From Corallococcus sp. AS-1-6 (GTDB lineage Bacteria > Myxococcota > Myxococcia > Myxococcales > Myxococcaceae), in assembly GCF_020037015.1 (NCBI RefSeq), contig NZ_JAIQDE010000002.1, positions 558,001 to 622,000 of the forward strand: a DNA stretch of 64,000 nucleotides. Reading direction: 5' to 3'. Position numbers and translations under genes: made by a program. The notes under the pieces were generated by a model that worked only from the letters and a program-made list of their open reading frames with translations, did not search any database and had not been told where the DNA came from. Below are positions 35,634 through 45,564 of this stretch, piece by piece (position 1 is the first letter of the stretch; every line of letters starts with the position of its first letter).

Positions 35634-36527
35634 CTACTCGCGCGACGGCAGCGGCGGTCCCGGGCGCGGCGTGTACACGTTGGCGCTCACGGAGCGCGCA
35701 GCCGTGGTGATGCCAATCAGGCTCTCCGCGTGCCCCAGGAAGAAGTAGCCCGTCTCCGGCAGCCGGGACAGCAGCCCCTGGATGACGCGCGCCCGCGCCT
35801 CCGCGCCGAAGTAGATGAGCACGTTGCGGCAGAAGATGATGTCGAACGTCCCCACCGGCCAGGTGGCGGGCGCGTGCAGGTTGGCCCGGGCGAAGCGCAT
35901 GACGGCCCGCAGCTCCGGGCCCGCCGTCATCAGCCCCTCCTGCGTGCGCACGCCCTTCAGCATGTACTTGCGCAAGAGCAACTGCGGGATGCTCCGGGCC
36001 CGCTCCAGGCTCCAGACGCCCTCCTCCGCGCGCTTCACCGCCCAGGTGGACAGGTCCGTGGCGACGAGCTCCAGGCTCCACCCGGAGCCCTTGGGGAACG
36101 CCTCCAGCAGCTCCATCGCCAGCGAGTAGGGCTCCTCCCCCGTGGAGCACCCGGCGCTCCAGACGCGGATGCTCCGGGGCCGCCGGCCCTGCGCCGCCTG
36201 GGCCGCCCACTCCGGGAAGACGTGCTCGCGCAGCAGGTCGAAGTGGCGGGGCTCGCGGAAGAAGGACGTCTCGTGGGTGCAGAGGCTGTCGAGCATCCGC
36301 ACCTTCTCCGCCTCGTTCCCCCGCGCGGTGACGTACGCGTGGTACGCGGCGTAGGACGTCAGCCCCAGCTCCCGCAGCCGCCGCGCCAGCCGGTTCGCCA
36401 CCAGCGCGTTCTTGGCCGAGGACAGGTGGATGCCGGCCTCCGCCTCCACCAGGTGCTGGAACAGCGCCAGCTCCGAGCGCGACAGCGCCGGAGGCAGCGC
36501 GGACGGCCAGGGCTCGTCGCCGCTCAT
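35634..36527 (-). CDS. cheR: CheR chemoreceptor methyltransferase
   Basis: 297 residues. N-terminal helical CheR_N domain (about 20-80) and SAM-dependent methyltransferase domain (VWSAGCSTGEEPYSLAMELL; later NLHAPATWPVGTFDIIFCRN; then GYFFLGHAESLIGI). It methylates Glu residues of the receptor encoded two genes upstream. It starts 4 bp after the cheW stop and is the last gene of the four-gene cluster. No partner CheB esterase is encoded nearby. Confidence 0.95.
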   Translation of the reverse strand: MSGDEPWPSALPPALSRSELALFQHLVEAEAGIHLSSAKNALVANRLARRLRELGLTSYAAYHAYVTARGNEAEKVRMLDSLCTHETSFFREPRHFDLLREHVFPEWAAQAAQGRRPRSIRVWSAGCSTGEEPYSLAMELLEAFPKGSGWSLELVATDLSTWAVKRAEEGVWSLERARSIPQLLLRKYMLKGVRTQEGLMTAGPELRAVMRFARANLHAPATWPVGTFDIIFCRNVLIYFGAEARARVIQGLLSRLPETGYFFLGHAESLIGITTAARSVSANVYTPRPGPPLPSRE

Positions 36528-36531
36528 CCCC

Positions 36532-37077
36532 TCACCCGTTGCCCGGGGCTTCCGGCGCCGGGGCCGGGGCCGCCGGGGCCGCGGCCTCGTCGGCGGCGGC
36601 CGTCAGCTTCAGCAGCTCCTCCAGCGACAGGAGCCGGTCCAGGTCCAGCAGCAGGATGAACGCGTCGTTGTGGCGGCCCATGCCCCGCAGGAACTCCAGC
36701 CGCACGCGCGTGCCGAAGGCGGGGGGCGGTTCGATGTCCGCGGGGCCCAGCTCCAGCACCTCGCGCACGGTGTCCGTGAGCAGGCCCAGCACCGTCTGCT
36801 GGCCGTCCAGCGCCACCTCCACGATGACGAAGCAGGACCAGCGGGTGATGGGCCGGGGCGGCAGCCCGAACTTCACCGCCAGGTCCACGACGGGCACCAC
36901 GCTGCCGCGCAGGTTGATGACGCCCTGCACGGCAGCGGGCATCCCCGGCACGCGCGTGACGGGGCGGTGTTCGATGATCTCCCGCACGCGCAGGAGGCCC
37001 ACGGCGTACTCCTCGCCCGCGAGCATGAAGCTCAGGTAGCTGGACCTGCCGCCGCCCGGTTCGGTGGACTCACTCAT
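36532..37077 (-). CDS. cheW: CheW coupling protein
   Basis: 181 residues, one CheW SH3-like domain (SYLSFMLAGEEYAVGLLRVR, then PGMPAAVQGVINLRGSVVPV) with an Ala/Pro-rich C-terminal tail not seen in enteric CheW. It links the receptor to CheA. It lies 15 bp after the mcp stop and 4 bp before cheR. Confidence 0.95.
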   Translation of the reverse strand: MSESTEPGGGRSSYLSFMLAGEEYAVGLLRVREIIEHRPVTRVPGMPAAVQGVINLRGSVVPVVDLAVKFGLPPRPITRWSCFVIVEVALDGQQTVLGLLTDTVREVLELGPADIEPPPAFGTRVRLEFLRGMGRHNDAFILLLDLDRLLSLEELLKLTAAADEAAAPAAPAPAPEAPGNG

Positions 37078-37092
37078 GGTGCGCGCGCCTCC

Positions 37093-38784
37093 CTAGAACC
37101 GCTGGAAGTCATGGGGAGCCGGCGCCTCCGCGCCGTTCTGGAGCCGGGACAGCGCCCCGTTCGGCGTGGACGCGGCGAGCGGCCCCTGCGCCGCGGCCTG
37201 GAGCCCCCGGAGCGGCGACACCGGCAGCCGGTGGGCCGGGGCGCGCGGCGCGGCGGGGCCGTTGAAGCTGAAGCCCTCCACCAGCCGGAAGAAGTTCATC
37301 ATCTGGAGCAGGGACTCCGCCTGGGTCGCCATCTCCTCCGCGGTGGAGGACAGCTCCTCCGCGGCGGACGCGTTGCGCTGGGTGACCTGATCCACCTGCG
37401 TCATGGCGCGGTTCATCTGCGACACGCCGATGGACTGCTCGCGCGAGGCGTTGGCCACCTGCTGCACCAGCTCCGCCGTGCGGCGGATGGCGGGCACCAG
37501 CTCCGTCAGCAGTTGGCCGCTGCGCTCGGCCACCTTCACGCTGGAGGTGGCCAGGCCGCCAATCTCCTTCGCGGCCTTCTGGCTGCGCTCCGCCAGCTTG
37601 CGCACCTCCGTGGCCACCACGGAGAAGCCCCGGCCGTGCTCGCCCGCGCGCGCGGCCTCCACGGCGGCGTTCAGCGCGAGCAGGTTCGTCTGGTAGGCGA
37701 TCTCCTCCACGATGGAGATGCGCTCCGCGATGGCGTTCATCGCATCCACGGTCTCCTTCACCGCGCGGCCGCTCTCCTCCGCGTCCCGGGCGCCCTTGAT
37801 GGCCGTCTGCTCCATCTCCCGGCTGTTCTCCGAGTTCTGGCGGATGCTGACGTTGAGCTGCTCCAGGCTGGCGGTGGTCTCCTCCACGGAGGCCGCCTGG
37901 GAGCTGGTGCCCTGCGACAGCCCCTGCGCGGCGGACGCCACCTGGAGGGACGCGGAGGACAGCGAGCCCGCGGCGCCGCGCACCTCGCTGATGACGCCCG
38001 ACAGCCGGTGGATCATGTCGCGCATGCTGCCCATCATCCGGCCCGTCTCGTCCGTGCCCCGGGCGGTGACGTTCGCCGTGAGGTCGCCGGCGGTCACCTG
38101 CGCCGTCACCTGCACGGCCTCCGTCAGGGGCTGCACGATGCTGCGGGTGAGGAAGTAGGACAGCAGGGCCGCGAGCACCACGCCCAGCACGCCCCCCATG
38201 ATGATCAGATCGTACAGGTTCTCCGCCATGACGGCGGTGCGGGCCGTGCGCTCCTGCAGCAGGGCCGCCTCGTCGTCACCCAGCTTGGTGAGCAGCATCC
38301 GGATGCGGTCCGCCGTCTGCTTGCCGCGCGCGGACTGCTCCACCGCGATGAGCTGCGCCATGTCACCGCGGCCCGCGCTGACCTCGCGGCGCTGGTTGAT
38401 GAGGGGCTCCAGGTGCTGGGAAACCCACTGCTGCATCAGGTCGCGGACCTCCTGCTGACGCTCCTGCTGGCGGTGGTCGCTCTGGGTGAGCTGGCGGATG
38501 CTGTCCAGGTTCTGCGACACGCTCAGCCGGGCCAGGTTGTAGGGCTCCAGGAACTTGTCGTCGCCGGTGATGATGAAGCCGCGCTGACCCGTCTCCAGGT
38601 CGGCCAGGTCACCCTCCAGGGTGCGCACGGCGATCATCACCTTGTGGCTCTCGGTGTCGCCCTCGGCGGACGCGGCGACCTTGAGGATGGTCGTGTACAC
38701 CACCACCACCAGGCCGATGATGATGGCGACCATCGCGCTGAAGGCGAGCGTCAGCTTCGCCGTGATGCTCAGGTTGTTGAACAT
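37093..38784 (-). CDS. methyl-accepting chemotaxis protein with CHASE3-like sensor
   Basis: 563 residues. First membrane helix about 10-33, then a helical periplasmic bundle of CHASE3 type ([20 protein letters not shown]) to about 185, second helix about 190-212, HAMP domain, and a cytoplasmic hairpin with the signature [20 protein letters not shown]. There is no C-terminal pentapeptide tether for CheR. A Pro/Ala tail closes the protein. It signals to the CheA encoded 26 bp upstream through CheW. Ligand unknown. Confidence 0.95.
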   Translation of the reverse strand: MFNNLSITAKLTLAFSAMVAIIIGLVVVVYTTILKVAASAEGDTESHKVMIAVRTLEGDLADLETGQRGFIITGDDKFLEPYNLARLSVSQNLDSIRQLTQSDHRQQERQQEVRDLMQQWVSQHLEPLINQRREVSAGRGDMAQLIAVEQSARGKQTADRIRMLLTKLGDDEAALLQERTARTAVMAENLYDLIIMGGVLGVVLAALLSYFLTRSIVQPLTEAVQVTAQVTAGDLTANVTARGTDETGRMMGSMRDMIHRLSGVISEVRGAAGSLSSASLQVASAAQGLSQGTSSQAASVEETTASLEQLNVSIRQNSENSREMEQTAIKGARDAEESGRAVKETVDAMNAIAERISIVEEIAYQTNLLALNAAVEAARAGEHGRGFSVVATEVRKLAERSQKAAKEIGGLATSSVKVAERSGQLLTELVPAIRRTAELVQQVANASREQSIGVSQMNRAMTQVDQVTQRNASAAEELSSTAEEMATQAESLLQMMNFFRLVEGFSFNGPAAPRAPAHRLPVSPLRGLQAAAQGPLAASTPNGALSRLQNGAEAPAPHDFQRF

Positions 38785-38810
38785 GGTGACTCCGGTGCTG
38801 CGACGGATGA

Positions 38811-40526
38811 CTACGGCGCCCGGGGGGCGGCGGAGGAAGGGGTTTCCAGGGGAGCGGGAGGACCGAGCGCGGCCTCGGAGGCGTGGAGGATGGCCCTGCG
38901 CACCAGCGCGGGCGTGTCCAGGAGCAGCCCCACCCGGCCGTCGCCCAGGATGGTGGAGCCGGAGATGCCGGGGATGCCCTGGAAGAGGCGCCCCAGGGGC
39001 CGGATGACCCGCTGGCCGTCGCCCTGGAGCTCATCCACCGCCAGCCCGATGACGCCGTCCGGGTGCTTGAGGACGACCACGTTCTCCCGGGCCGGCGTGC
39101 TCCCGCCCAGGGAGAACACCTGGCGCAGCCGCAGGTACGGCAGCGGCTGCCCGCGCAGGGACAGCACGCCGGACGCCTCCTCCGTGCGCTCGTGGGCGGG
39201 GACCTCCATGCACTCCTGCACGCCCTCGATGGGGACCACGTACACCTGGTCCCCCACGCCCATGGCGAAGCCCTGGATGACGGCGAGCGTGAGCGGCAGC
39301 CGCAGCGTCAACGTGGTGCCCTGCCCCTCCTGGCTCTGGATGGACACGGTGCCGCGCAGGGCCTCGATGTCCCGGCGCACCACGTCCATGCCCACGCCGC
39401 GGCCGGACAGCTCCGTCACCTCGGTGGCCGTGGAGAAGCCGGGCTCGAAGATGAGGCGCAGGAGCTCGTCGTCGCGCAGCCGCTCGGGCGCCGCCACCAG
39501 CCCCCGCTGCCGCGCGCGCTCGCGCACCCGCTCGCGCTGGATGCCCCGGCCGTCGTCGGACAGCTCCACCACGACGCTGCCGGCGTCATGCCAGGCCTTG
39601 AGCCGCAGGCGGCCCCGGGGGTCCTTGCCCGCGGCGCGCCGCTCGTCCGGCGTCTCGAGCCCGTGGTCCAGCGCGTTGCGCAGGAGGTGGAGCAGCGGGT
39701 CGCGCAGCGCGTCCAGCACCGCGGTGTCCAGCGTGGCGTCCTCGCCCTCCAGCTCCAGTTGGGCCAGCTTCTGCTGGGAGCGGGCCAGGTCGCGCACGGT
39801 GCGCAGGTGCTGGCGGAACAGCGGTCCCACCGGGACCATCCGCACCTTCATCACCTCTTCCTGGAGCGCTTCGAAGAGCGGATCCATCTCCCGCTGCTGG
39901 TTGAGCGCCTCCTCCCAGCTCGCGCCGGAGTCCTCCGCCCGCGCCAGGAACTGCGCCATCCGCCCGCGCGCCACGGACAGCTCCGCGGTGAGCGTGACGA
40001 TGCGGTCCAGGCGATCCATGTCCATGCGCACGCGGGTCCGCGCCGTGCTCCGCGCCTCCGGCAGGCGCGGCAGCGCGGTGGGCAGCGGCAGCGCCGCCGT
40101 GGGAGCCCCCGCGACGAGGCCCTCGCGCAGGCGGGACAGGTGGGCCTGGTGCACCGCGCCCAGCGAGTCCACGCCCGCGAGCGACGCCTGGCACAGCTCG
40201 CGAAGGTGATCCACCGCGCCGAGCAGCAGCGACACCCGCGTCTCATCCGGCGTGAGGCGCCCGTCGAGCAGGGCCTGGAGCAGGTCCTCGACGCCGTGCG
40301 TGTAGTCCGTCACGGCCTGGAAGCCGAGCGACGCCGCCGCGCCCTTGAGCGTGTGGGCCCCGCGAAGGATGGCCGGGAGCAACCCGTCCGCCGGAGACAC
40401 CTCCAGCGCGATGAGGTTCTCTTCCATGGAGGAGACCAACCCCTCCGCCTCGTCCGCGAAGACGGCCAGCACCTTCTGCCACTCCGCGGCGGTCTCCGAC
40501 GGGATGTCCCCCGGGCCTGTCGTCAC
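38811..40526 (-). CDS. cheA: CheA chemotaxis histidine kinase
   Basis: 571 residues from GTG 40526. Hpt domain first, with phosphorylatable H58 in [14 protein letters not shown]; then a short linker, dimerisation helices (about 165-230), the kinase domain ([32 protein letters not shown]) and a CheW-like regulatory domain. The separate CheY/CheB-binding P2 domain is missing or very short. Start is uncertain: GGGAG directly abuts GTG 40526, while GTG 40655 would add 43 Pro/Arg-rich residues. First gene of cheA-mcp-cheW-cheR; no receiver protein is encoded here. Confidence 0.93.
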   Translation of the reverse strand: MTTGPGDIPSETAAEWQKVLAVFADEAEGLVSSMEENLIALEVSPADGLLPAILRGAHTLKGAAASLGFQAVTDYTHGVEDLLQALLDGRLTPDETRVSLLLGAVDHLRELCQASLAGVDSLGAVHQAHLSRLREGLVAGAPTAALPLPTALPRLPEARSTARTRVRMDMDRLDRIVTLTAELSVARGRMAQFLARAEDSGASWEEALNQQREMDPLFEALQEEVMKVRMVPVGPLFRQHLRTVRDLARSQQKLAQLELEGEDATLDTAVLDALRDPLLHLLRNALDHGLETPDERRAAGKDPRGRLRLKAWHDAGSVVVELSDDGRGIQRERVRERARQRGLVAAPERLRDDELLRLIFEPGFSTATEVTELSGRGVGMDVVRRDIEALRGTVSIQSQEGQGTTLTLRLPLTLAVIQGFAMGVGDQVYVVPIEGVQECMEVPAHERTEEASGVLSLRGQPLPYLRLRQVFSLGGSTPARENVVVLKHPDGVIGLAVDELQGDGQRVIRPLGRLFQGIPGISGSTILGDGRVGLLLDTPALVRRAILHASEAALGPPAPLETPSSAAPRAP

Positions 40527-40975
40527 CTCCCGCCCCGGAGGCGAAGGGAGACCGGCGCACGCAGGGGGATGGGTGGAGGGATTCTCAAGAACACGGACTG
40601 GCGCCCCCCTTCCTCGCGATGCAAGGCATTGCCATGAAGGTGGGCCGACCTCCACGCCGAGGAAAGTTTCTAGAAATCAACAGTATCAAACCCATCCAAC
40701 ATGAACAACCACGGCGTTGATTTCACACAGGGTTTGTATCAGCGGGAGAGCGAGGCCCTCCCAGGAGACAAGACGTCCCAGGTCGTGTGTCGGCCACATC
40801 GCCCGGAGCCGCGCCCCACCTGTCTTGAATTACATGTTTCAATCCCATCCACATCCAACACATTGCGTCTCATCCGTTCGTACAAGACATCGCACTCGTG
40901 CTGCGGGGTGATGCGGACTCGCTGGGGCATGCGCGACGCTCCCCTTCGCACACGAAGCCCAGGCGGAGGAGCCGC
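40527..40975. other. 449-bp divergent control region between cheA and an oxidoreductase gene
   Basis: No convincing gene. The middle (about 40660-40860) is AT-richer than flanking genes and probably holds promoters for both directions. TTGAA (40825-40829) and TTCAA (40838-40842) form an 8-bp-spaced inverted repeat. GTATCAAACCC near 40685 is roughly mirrored by GGGTTTGTATC near 40732. The + strand gene has GGAGGAG at 40965-40971. Confidence 0.35.
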
Positions 40976-42763
40976 ATGCCCAGCGTCATCGTGGTGGGAG
41001 GGGGCGTGGCGGGACTGACGGCCGCGCACGAGCTGGTGGAGCGCGGCTTCGAGGTCCACGTCTTCGACACGCGCACGGCGTGGGGCGGCAAGGCCCGCTC
41101 GCAGCCGGTGGCGGGCACGGGGACCGAGGGGCGGCGGGACCTGCCGGGCGAGCACGGCTTCCGCTTCTACCCGCGCTTCTACCGCCACGTCATCGACATG
41201 ATGCGGCGCACGCCCGCCGTGCCCGGCGCGGCCACGCCCACCGTGGACGAGCGCCTCAAGGCGACGACGGAGAGCGCCATCGCGCTCATCGACGAGGACA
41301 CGTGGTACCGCTTCTCCCGCCGCAAGCTGGACAAGCCCTACGACGTCCTGGAGGCGCTGGAGCTGTTCTTCCAGAAGCTGGACTTCGACGAGGCCGACGT
41401 CAGCCTCTACAGCCTGAAGATCCTCCAATTCCTCTCATCCAGTGAAGCCCGCCGCTTCGGCCAGTACGAGCGGATGTCCTGGTGGGACTTCGCGCAGGGG
41501 GACCTGTACTCGCCGAAGCTCCAGCGGCAGTTGCGGGCCGTGCCGCGCACGATGGTGGCCATGGATCCCAAGCGCGGATCCGCGCGGACGATTGGCGCCA
41601 TCTCCATGCAGCTCATCCTCGACTTCGCCCAGAGCGGGGTGAACAACGACCGGACGCTGGGCGGCCCCACGAGCCAGATGTGGCTCGACCCGTGGATCTC
41701 CCACCTGCGCGGCCTGGGCGTGAATCTCCACGCGGGCGTCCCGTGCACCGGGCTCGACGTGGCGGGCGGCCGCATCTCCCGGGTCCGCTTCGCCAACGGC
41801 GAGTCCCACGCGGCCGACCACTACGTGCTCGCGGTGCCGCTGGAGGCGGCGCACGCGTTGATTACCCCGGAGCTGGCCGCGTTGGACCCCGCGCTGGCCC
41901 GGCTGCGCGCGGCGGACGTGGAGCAACTGGTGTCGTGGATGGTGGGCATCCAGTTCTTCCTCTACGAGGACGTGCCGCTGGTGCGCGGCCACACCTTCTA
42001 TCCGGACTCGCCGTGGGCGCTGACGTCCATCTCGCAGCCGCAGTTCTGGCGCGAGCTGGGGCTGTTCCGGCGCGTGTTCGGGGATGGGCAGGTGGGCGGG
42101 CTGTTGTCCGTCGATGTGTCGGATTGGAACACGCCCGGCACGTTCGTCCCGAAGCGCGCGAAGGACTGCACGCCCGAGGAGATCAAGACGGAGGTCTGGG
42201 GACAGCTCAAGGCCGCGCTCAACGGGCTGGACCCGGACGAGCAGGTGCTGACCGACGCGCTGCTGCACTCCTTCCACCTGGACGCGGACCTGGACTACGG
42301 CGGCGGGCTGCCGCCGCGCAACACGTCCGGCCTGCTGGTACATCCGCCCGGCTCCTGGGACGTGCGCCCGGAGGCCGCGAGCGCCATCCCCAACCTCTGC
42401 TTCGCGGGGGACTACGTCCGCACGCACACGGACCTGGCCTCCATGGAGGGGGCGTGCGAGGCGGGCCGCCGCGCCGTCAACGCCATCCTCGACCGGACGC
42501 AGTCCCAGTCCAGCCGCGCCATCATCTGGCCCCTGGAGGAGCCGGCGTGGGTGGAGCCGTGGAAGCGCCTGGACGCGGCGCTGTACCGGCGCGGGCGCCC
42601 GCACCTCTTCGAGCTGCTGGGCCTGCGCACCGCCGTCCAGGCCTCGGACGTGCTGCGGCGGTTCTCCGCGCTCACGGGGCTCTCCGAGGTCGATGACTGG
42701 TTGGATCAGTTCCGCGTCTCCCGCATGGTCGACGCGCTGATGGAGCGGCTGGGCATCCGCTGA
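40976..42763 (+). CDS. FAD-dependent amine-oxidase/phytoene-desaturase-like oxidoreductase
   Basis: 595 residues. The N-terminus is a clean FAD-binding fold (VIVVGGGVAGLTAAHELVER, then FDTRTAWGGKARS), followed by GEHGFRFYPRFYRHV, characteristic of a subgroup near hydroxysqualene dehydroxylases and carotenoid desaturases. NLCFAGDYVRTHTDLASMEG is the second FAD contact. The last 90 residues are an extra tail. Substrate not predictable; a terpenoid is possible, since a squalene/phytoene synthase is encoded 4 kb away, though not in the same operon. Start set by GGAGGAG. Confidence 0.85.
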   Translation: MPSVIVVGGGVAGLTAAHELVERGFEVHVFDTRTAWGGKARSQPVAGTGTEGRRDLPGEHGFRFYPRFYRHVIDMMRRTPAVPGAATPTVDERLKATTESAIALIDEDTWYRFSRRKLDKPYDVLEALELFFQKLDFDEADVSLYSLKILQFLSSSEARRFGQYERMSWWDFAQGDLYSPKLQRQLRAVPRTMVAMDPKRGSARTIGAISMQLILDFAQSGVNNDRTLGGPTSQMWLDPWISHLRGLGVNLHAGVPCTGLDVAGGRISRVRFANGESHAADHYVLAVPLEAAHALITPELAALDPALARLRAADVEQLVSWMVGIQFFLYEDVPLVRGHTFYPDSPWALTSISQPQFWRELGLFRRVFGDGQVGGLLSVDVSDWNTPGTFVPKRAKDCTPEEIKTEVWGQLKAALNGLDPDEQVLTDALLHSFHLDADLDYGGGLPPRNTSGLLVHPPGSWDVRPEAASAIPNLCFAGDYVRTHTDLASMEGACEAGRRAVNAILDRTQSQSSRAIIWPLEEPAWVEPWKRLDAALYRRGRPHLFELLGLRTAVQASDVLRRFSALTGLSEVDDWLDQFRVSRMVDALMERLGIR

Positions 42764-42788
42764 AGCGGCGCGCCCTTCACGCGCCGCT
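42764..42788. terminator. hairpin between convergent genes
   Basis: AGCGGCGCG (42764-42772) pairs perfectly with CGCGCCGCT (42780-42788) around CCCTTCA. It begins right after the oxidoreductase stop and touches the stop codon of the convergent cupin gene. Confidence 0.6.
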
Positions 42789-43189
42789 CACTGGAGCACG
42801 GACGGCTCCCGCGGCTCCTGCCTCCCGGGCCTCGCCACGGCGTAGTCCTCCGCGCCGGTGAAGTCGACGACGCGGCAGGGCTCGTCCCCCACGACCCAGG
42901 CGTCATGGCCCGAGGGGATGAAGGCGACGTCGCCCGGCTCCAGGTCCAGCTCCTGACCGTCCCTCATCCGGACGTGCATGCGTCCGGACAGGATGCTGAG
43001 GGTGTGGACCACCTCGCAGTCCGCCGTGCCCGCGATGGGCCTCACGTGCTCCGACCATCGCCAGCCGGGCTCGAAGTAGCCCCTGCCGATGCTGAGCGCT
43101 CCCAGGTTCAGGACGGAGGCCTCTCCGTGCGACACGAAGGGCCGGCGCTCGTCCGCCTCGCTGGCCTTCTTGATGATGGCGCGTGCCAT
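42788..43189 (-). CDS. cupin-domain protein
   Basis: 133 residues, one small cupin barrel. Segments are GYFEPGWRWSEHVRPIAGT, then VVHTLSILSGRMHVRM and LEPGDVAFIPSGHDAWVVG. Metal-ligand-type residues (H/E in WSEHV and a late His in SGHDAW) are present, but the first motif has fewer His than typical enzymes. Likely a sugar- or small-molecule-binding protein, or a regulator. Divergent from the RNase T2 gene with a 167-bp gap. Confidence 0.82.
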   Translation of the reverse strand: MARAIIKKASEADERRPFVSHGEASVLNLGALSIGRGYFEPGWRWSEHVRPIAGTADCEVVHTLSILSGRMHVRMRDGQELDLEPGDVAFIPSGHDAWVVGDEPCRVVDFTGAEDYAVARPGRQEPREPSVLQ

Positions 43190-43356
43190 GGTGCAATCCC
43201 TCGCGGTGAATGGGTCCCGCGGGAAAGCTGGGGGCGCCGCGCGCCGGAGGAAAGGGTTCGGGCCCGGACGCGGGCGGTGGACCGGAGCACGGGGTGTAGC
43301 GCCCGTCCCCACCTCCGTACCTTCGTGCCGCAATCCGGTCCCGGGGGAATCAAGTC

Positions 43357-44424
43357 ATGCGCCCAATGTCGCGCCTTGCCCTGTGGGCATGTCTGGTCAT
43401 CGCGCAGGGATGCCGCACGCACCACGAGCCGCCTCCCGCGCCTCCGCCCACCCCGCCCACGGCCACCGCGCGGCCGCTCCACCTGGCGAAGCCGGAGGCC
43501 CTGGAGTTCGAGTTCGGCCGGCCCCAGGCCACCGCCTGCAACTGCTTCAAGGCCGACGCCAGCGCGCAGGAGGGGGGCGCGTGCGCCACGCCGCGCTTCG
43601 GCACGTACCTGCTCGCGCTGACGTGGGCCCCCACCTTCTGCCGGACGCACCCGGACAAGGAGGAGTGCGAGCACCTGGAGGGCACCTTCGGCGCGACGCA
43701 CCTCACCATCCACGGCCTGTGGCCCCAGTTCAACGACGAGGAGGCGCAGCAGCTCCACTGCACCTATCCCGCGTTCTGTGGCGGGATGTGCGAATGCCAG
43801 GGCAGCGACGCCCCCGCGCGCTGCTTCCCCGACCCCGCCACCCTCCCGCAGGCGATGGGCACCTACGGCCCGGGCTTCGTCACGGACAACTACTTCCTCG
43901 CGAACCACGAGTGGCCCAAGCACGGGAGCTGCACGGGGATGGACGCCCGGTCCTACTTCCAGAGCACCATCGACGCGCTGCAGTCCCTGCCGGGCGACCA
44001 GGGGACGCCGGCCGCGCTCGCCAACAACATCGGCGGGAGCGTGGCGCTGGAGAACCTGCGCGCCGCGTTCGGGCAGAGCGACAGCGTCGCCTTCGCCTGC
44101 GACGCGGACTGCAACCTCACGGAGGTCGGCGTCTGCTTCTCCGTGGACGCGCAGCGGCGCCCCTCGGAGCCCATGACGTGCCCGAGGAACGTCACCGGCG
44201 GCGCCTCCAACAACTGCGTGGGCACCGGCCCCCAGCCCCGCTGCCCCATGGTGAAGATCCAGGCCGCGGTGCCCTTCCACGGCGGCGGAGGCGGGGGCGG
44301 CCCGTCCTCCACCTGCGGACAGCCGGGCCAGGGCCCCGCGTGCACGAGTGATCAGCTCTGCCAGGACCAGGGCTGGGCGCGGTGCGCGCGCTCCGGGTGC
44401 TGCACCACCGTGCCCAAGCGCTGA
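43357..44424 (+). CDS. RNase T2 family ribonuclease, lipoprotein form with Cys-rich tail
   Basis: 355 residues. The signal ends in a lipobox (CLVIAQGC, Cys19). The two catalytic segments of RNase T2 are intact: IHGLWPQ (His119) and HEWPKHGSC (His184, Glu185, Lys188, His189). The enzyme cuts RNA through a 2',3'-cyclic phosphate, here on the outside of the cell. Ten or more Cys would form disulfides. After a poly-Gly linker, a C-terminal domain of about 40 residues (CGQPGQGPACTSDQLCQDQG, then CARSGCC) is an extra Cys-rich module. A role in using RNA from prey is inferred. Confidence 0.92.
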   Translation: MRPMSRLALWACLVIAQGCRTHHEPPPAPPPTPPTATARPLHLAKPEALEFEFGRPQATACNCFKADASAQEGGACATPRFGTYLLALTWAPTFCRTHPDKEECEHLEGTFGATHLTIHGLWPQFNDEEAQQLHCTYPAFCGGMCECQGSDAPARCFPDPATLPQAMGTYGPGFVTDNYFLANHEWPKHGSCTGMDARSYFQSTIDALQSLPGDQGTPAALANNIGGSVALENLRAAFGQSDSVAFACDADCNLTEVGVCFSVDAQRRPSEPMTCPRNVTGGASNNCVGTGPQPRCPMVKIQAAVPFHGGGGGGGPSSTCGQPGQGPACTSDQLCQDQGWARCARSGCCTTVPKR

Positions 44425-44448
44425 AGGCCCGGGCCCGGCGGGTGCGCG

Positions 44449-45462
44449 TCAGGCCACGGCCTGGAGGCCCGTGTCGCGCGGCACCTTCGCGGCGGCGGCG
44501 CGCACCAGCTCCGGGCTCGCGCCGTCCTTGTGGGCGTTCTCGCTCAGGTGGCGGCGCCAGGCGCGCGCGCCGGGCAGGCCCTGGAAGAGGCCCAGCATGT
44601 GCCGGGTGATGGCGCCCAGCGGCGCCCCCTGGCTCATCTGCGCTTCGATGTACGGCAGCATCGCGTCCACCACCTCGTGCCGGGTGAGGGGCGCCTGCGT
44701 GCTTCCGAAGAAGCGCCGGTCCGCGTCCGCCAGGAGGTAGGGGGACTCGTAGGGCGCGCGGCCCATCATCACGCCGTCCACGCGGCCCAGGTGCTCCGCC
44801 GCCGCGTCCAGCGTCTTGATGCCGCCGTTGAGGGTGATGTCCAGGTGCGGGTACTCGGCCTTGAGCCGGTGCACCAGCTCGTAGCGCAGGGGCGGCACGT
44901 CCCGGTTCTCCTTGGGGGACAGGCCCTGCAGCCACGCCTTGCGCGCGTGCACGATGAAGCGCGTGCAGCCCGCCGCGGAGACGCGCCGCACGAAGTCCTC
45001 CAGCGTGGGCCACTCCTCCATGTCGTCGATGGCGATGCGCGACTTCACCGTCACGGGGATGCGCACCGCCTCACGCATGGCGGCGACACCGCGCGCGACG
45101 AGGTCCGGCTCCGCCATCAGGCACGCGCCGAAGCGGCCGGACTGCACGCGGTCGCTGGGGCAGCCCACGTTGAGGTTGATCTCGTCGTAGCCCCACTCCT
45201 CGCCGATGCGCGCGGAGGCGGCCAGGTCCGCGGGCTCCGAGCCGCCCAGTTGGAGGGCCACCGGGTGCTCGGCGGGCGTGAAGCCCAGCAGGCGGTCGCG
45301 CTTGCCGTGCAGCACCGCCCCCGTGGTCACCATCTCCGTGTAGAGCAGCGTGTGGCGGGAGATGAGCCGGAAGAAGTACCGGCAGTGCCGGTCCGTCCAG
45401 TCCATCATCGGCGCGACACACAGCGGCATGGGGTAGGCCAGGGCAGTCATCGCCCTACCCAT
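44449..45462 (-). CDS. dusA: tRNA-dihydrouridine synthase A
   Basis: 337 residues, FMN-dependent TIM barrel that reduces uridines in the tRNA D-loop (U20/U20a for DusA). Seen: CVAPMMDWTDRHCRYFFR at the N-terminus, INLNVGCPSDRVQSGRFGAC with the catalytic Cys, KSRIAIDDMEEW, FIVHARKAWLQGLSPKENR, and LNGGI. These are the DusA-type versions. The start at 45462 has GGGAG seven bases upstream; ATG 45450 is an alternative. Convergent with the RNase T2 gene. Confidence 0.95.
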   Translation of the reverse strand: MGRAMTALAYPMPLCVAPMMDWTDRHCRYFFRLISRHTLLYTEMVTTGAVLHGKRDRLLGFTPAEHPVALQLGGSEPADLAASARIGEEWGYDEINLNVGCPSDRVQSGRFGACLMAEPDLVARGVAAMREAVRIPVTVKSRIAIDDMEEWPTLEDFVRRVSAAGCTRFIVHARKAWLQGLSPKENRDVPPLRYELVHRLKAEYPHLDITLNGGIKTLDAAAEHLGRVDGVMMGRAPYESPYLLADADRRFFGSTQAPLTRHEVVDAMLPYIEAQMSQGAPLGAITRHMLGLFQGLPGARAWRRHLSENAHKDGASPELVRAAAAKVPRDTGLQAVA

Positions 45463-45564
45463 ATCCGGACTCCCGCCGTCCGCCCAGGGTCTCCCGGCGC
45501 TCCCTCCGAAGGCAGGCGGGCATAGCGGGCCGGGCGGGCCCCACCGGCCCTATGCTCGCGGGCC

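Noticed and set aside
40527-40655. Upstream GTG 40655 as the cheA start
   Set aside because: It would add 43 Pro/Arg-rich residues without a ribosome-binding site; the Hpt domain fits GTG 40526 better, though this is not certain.
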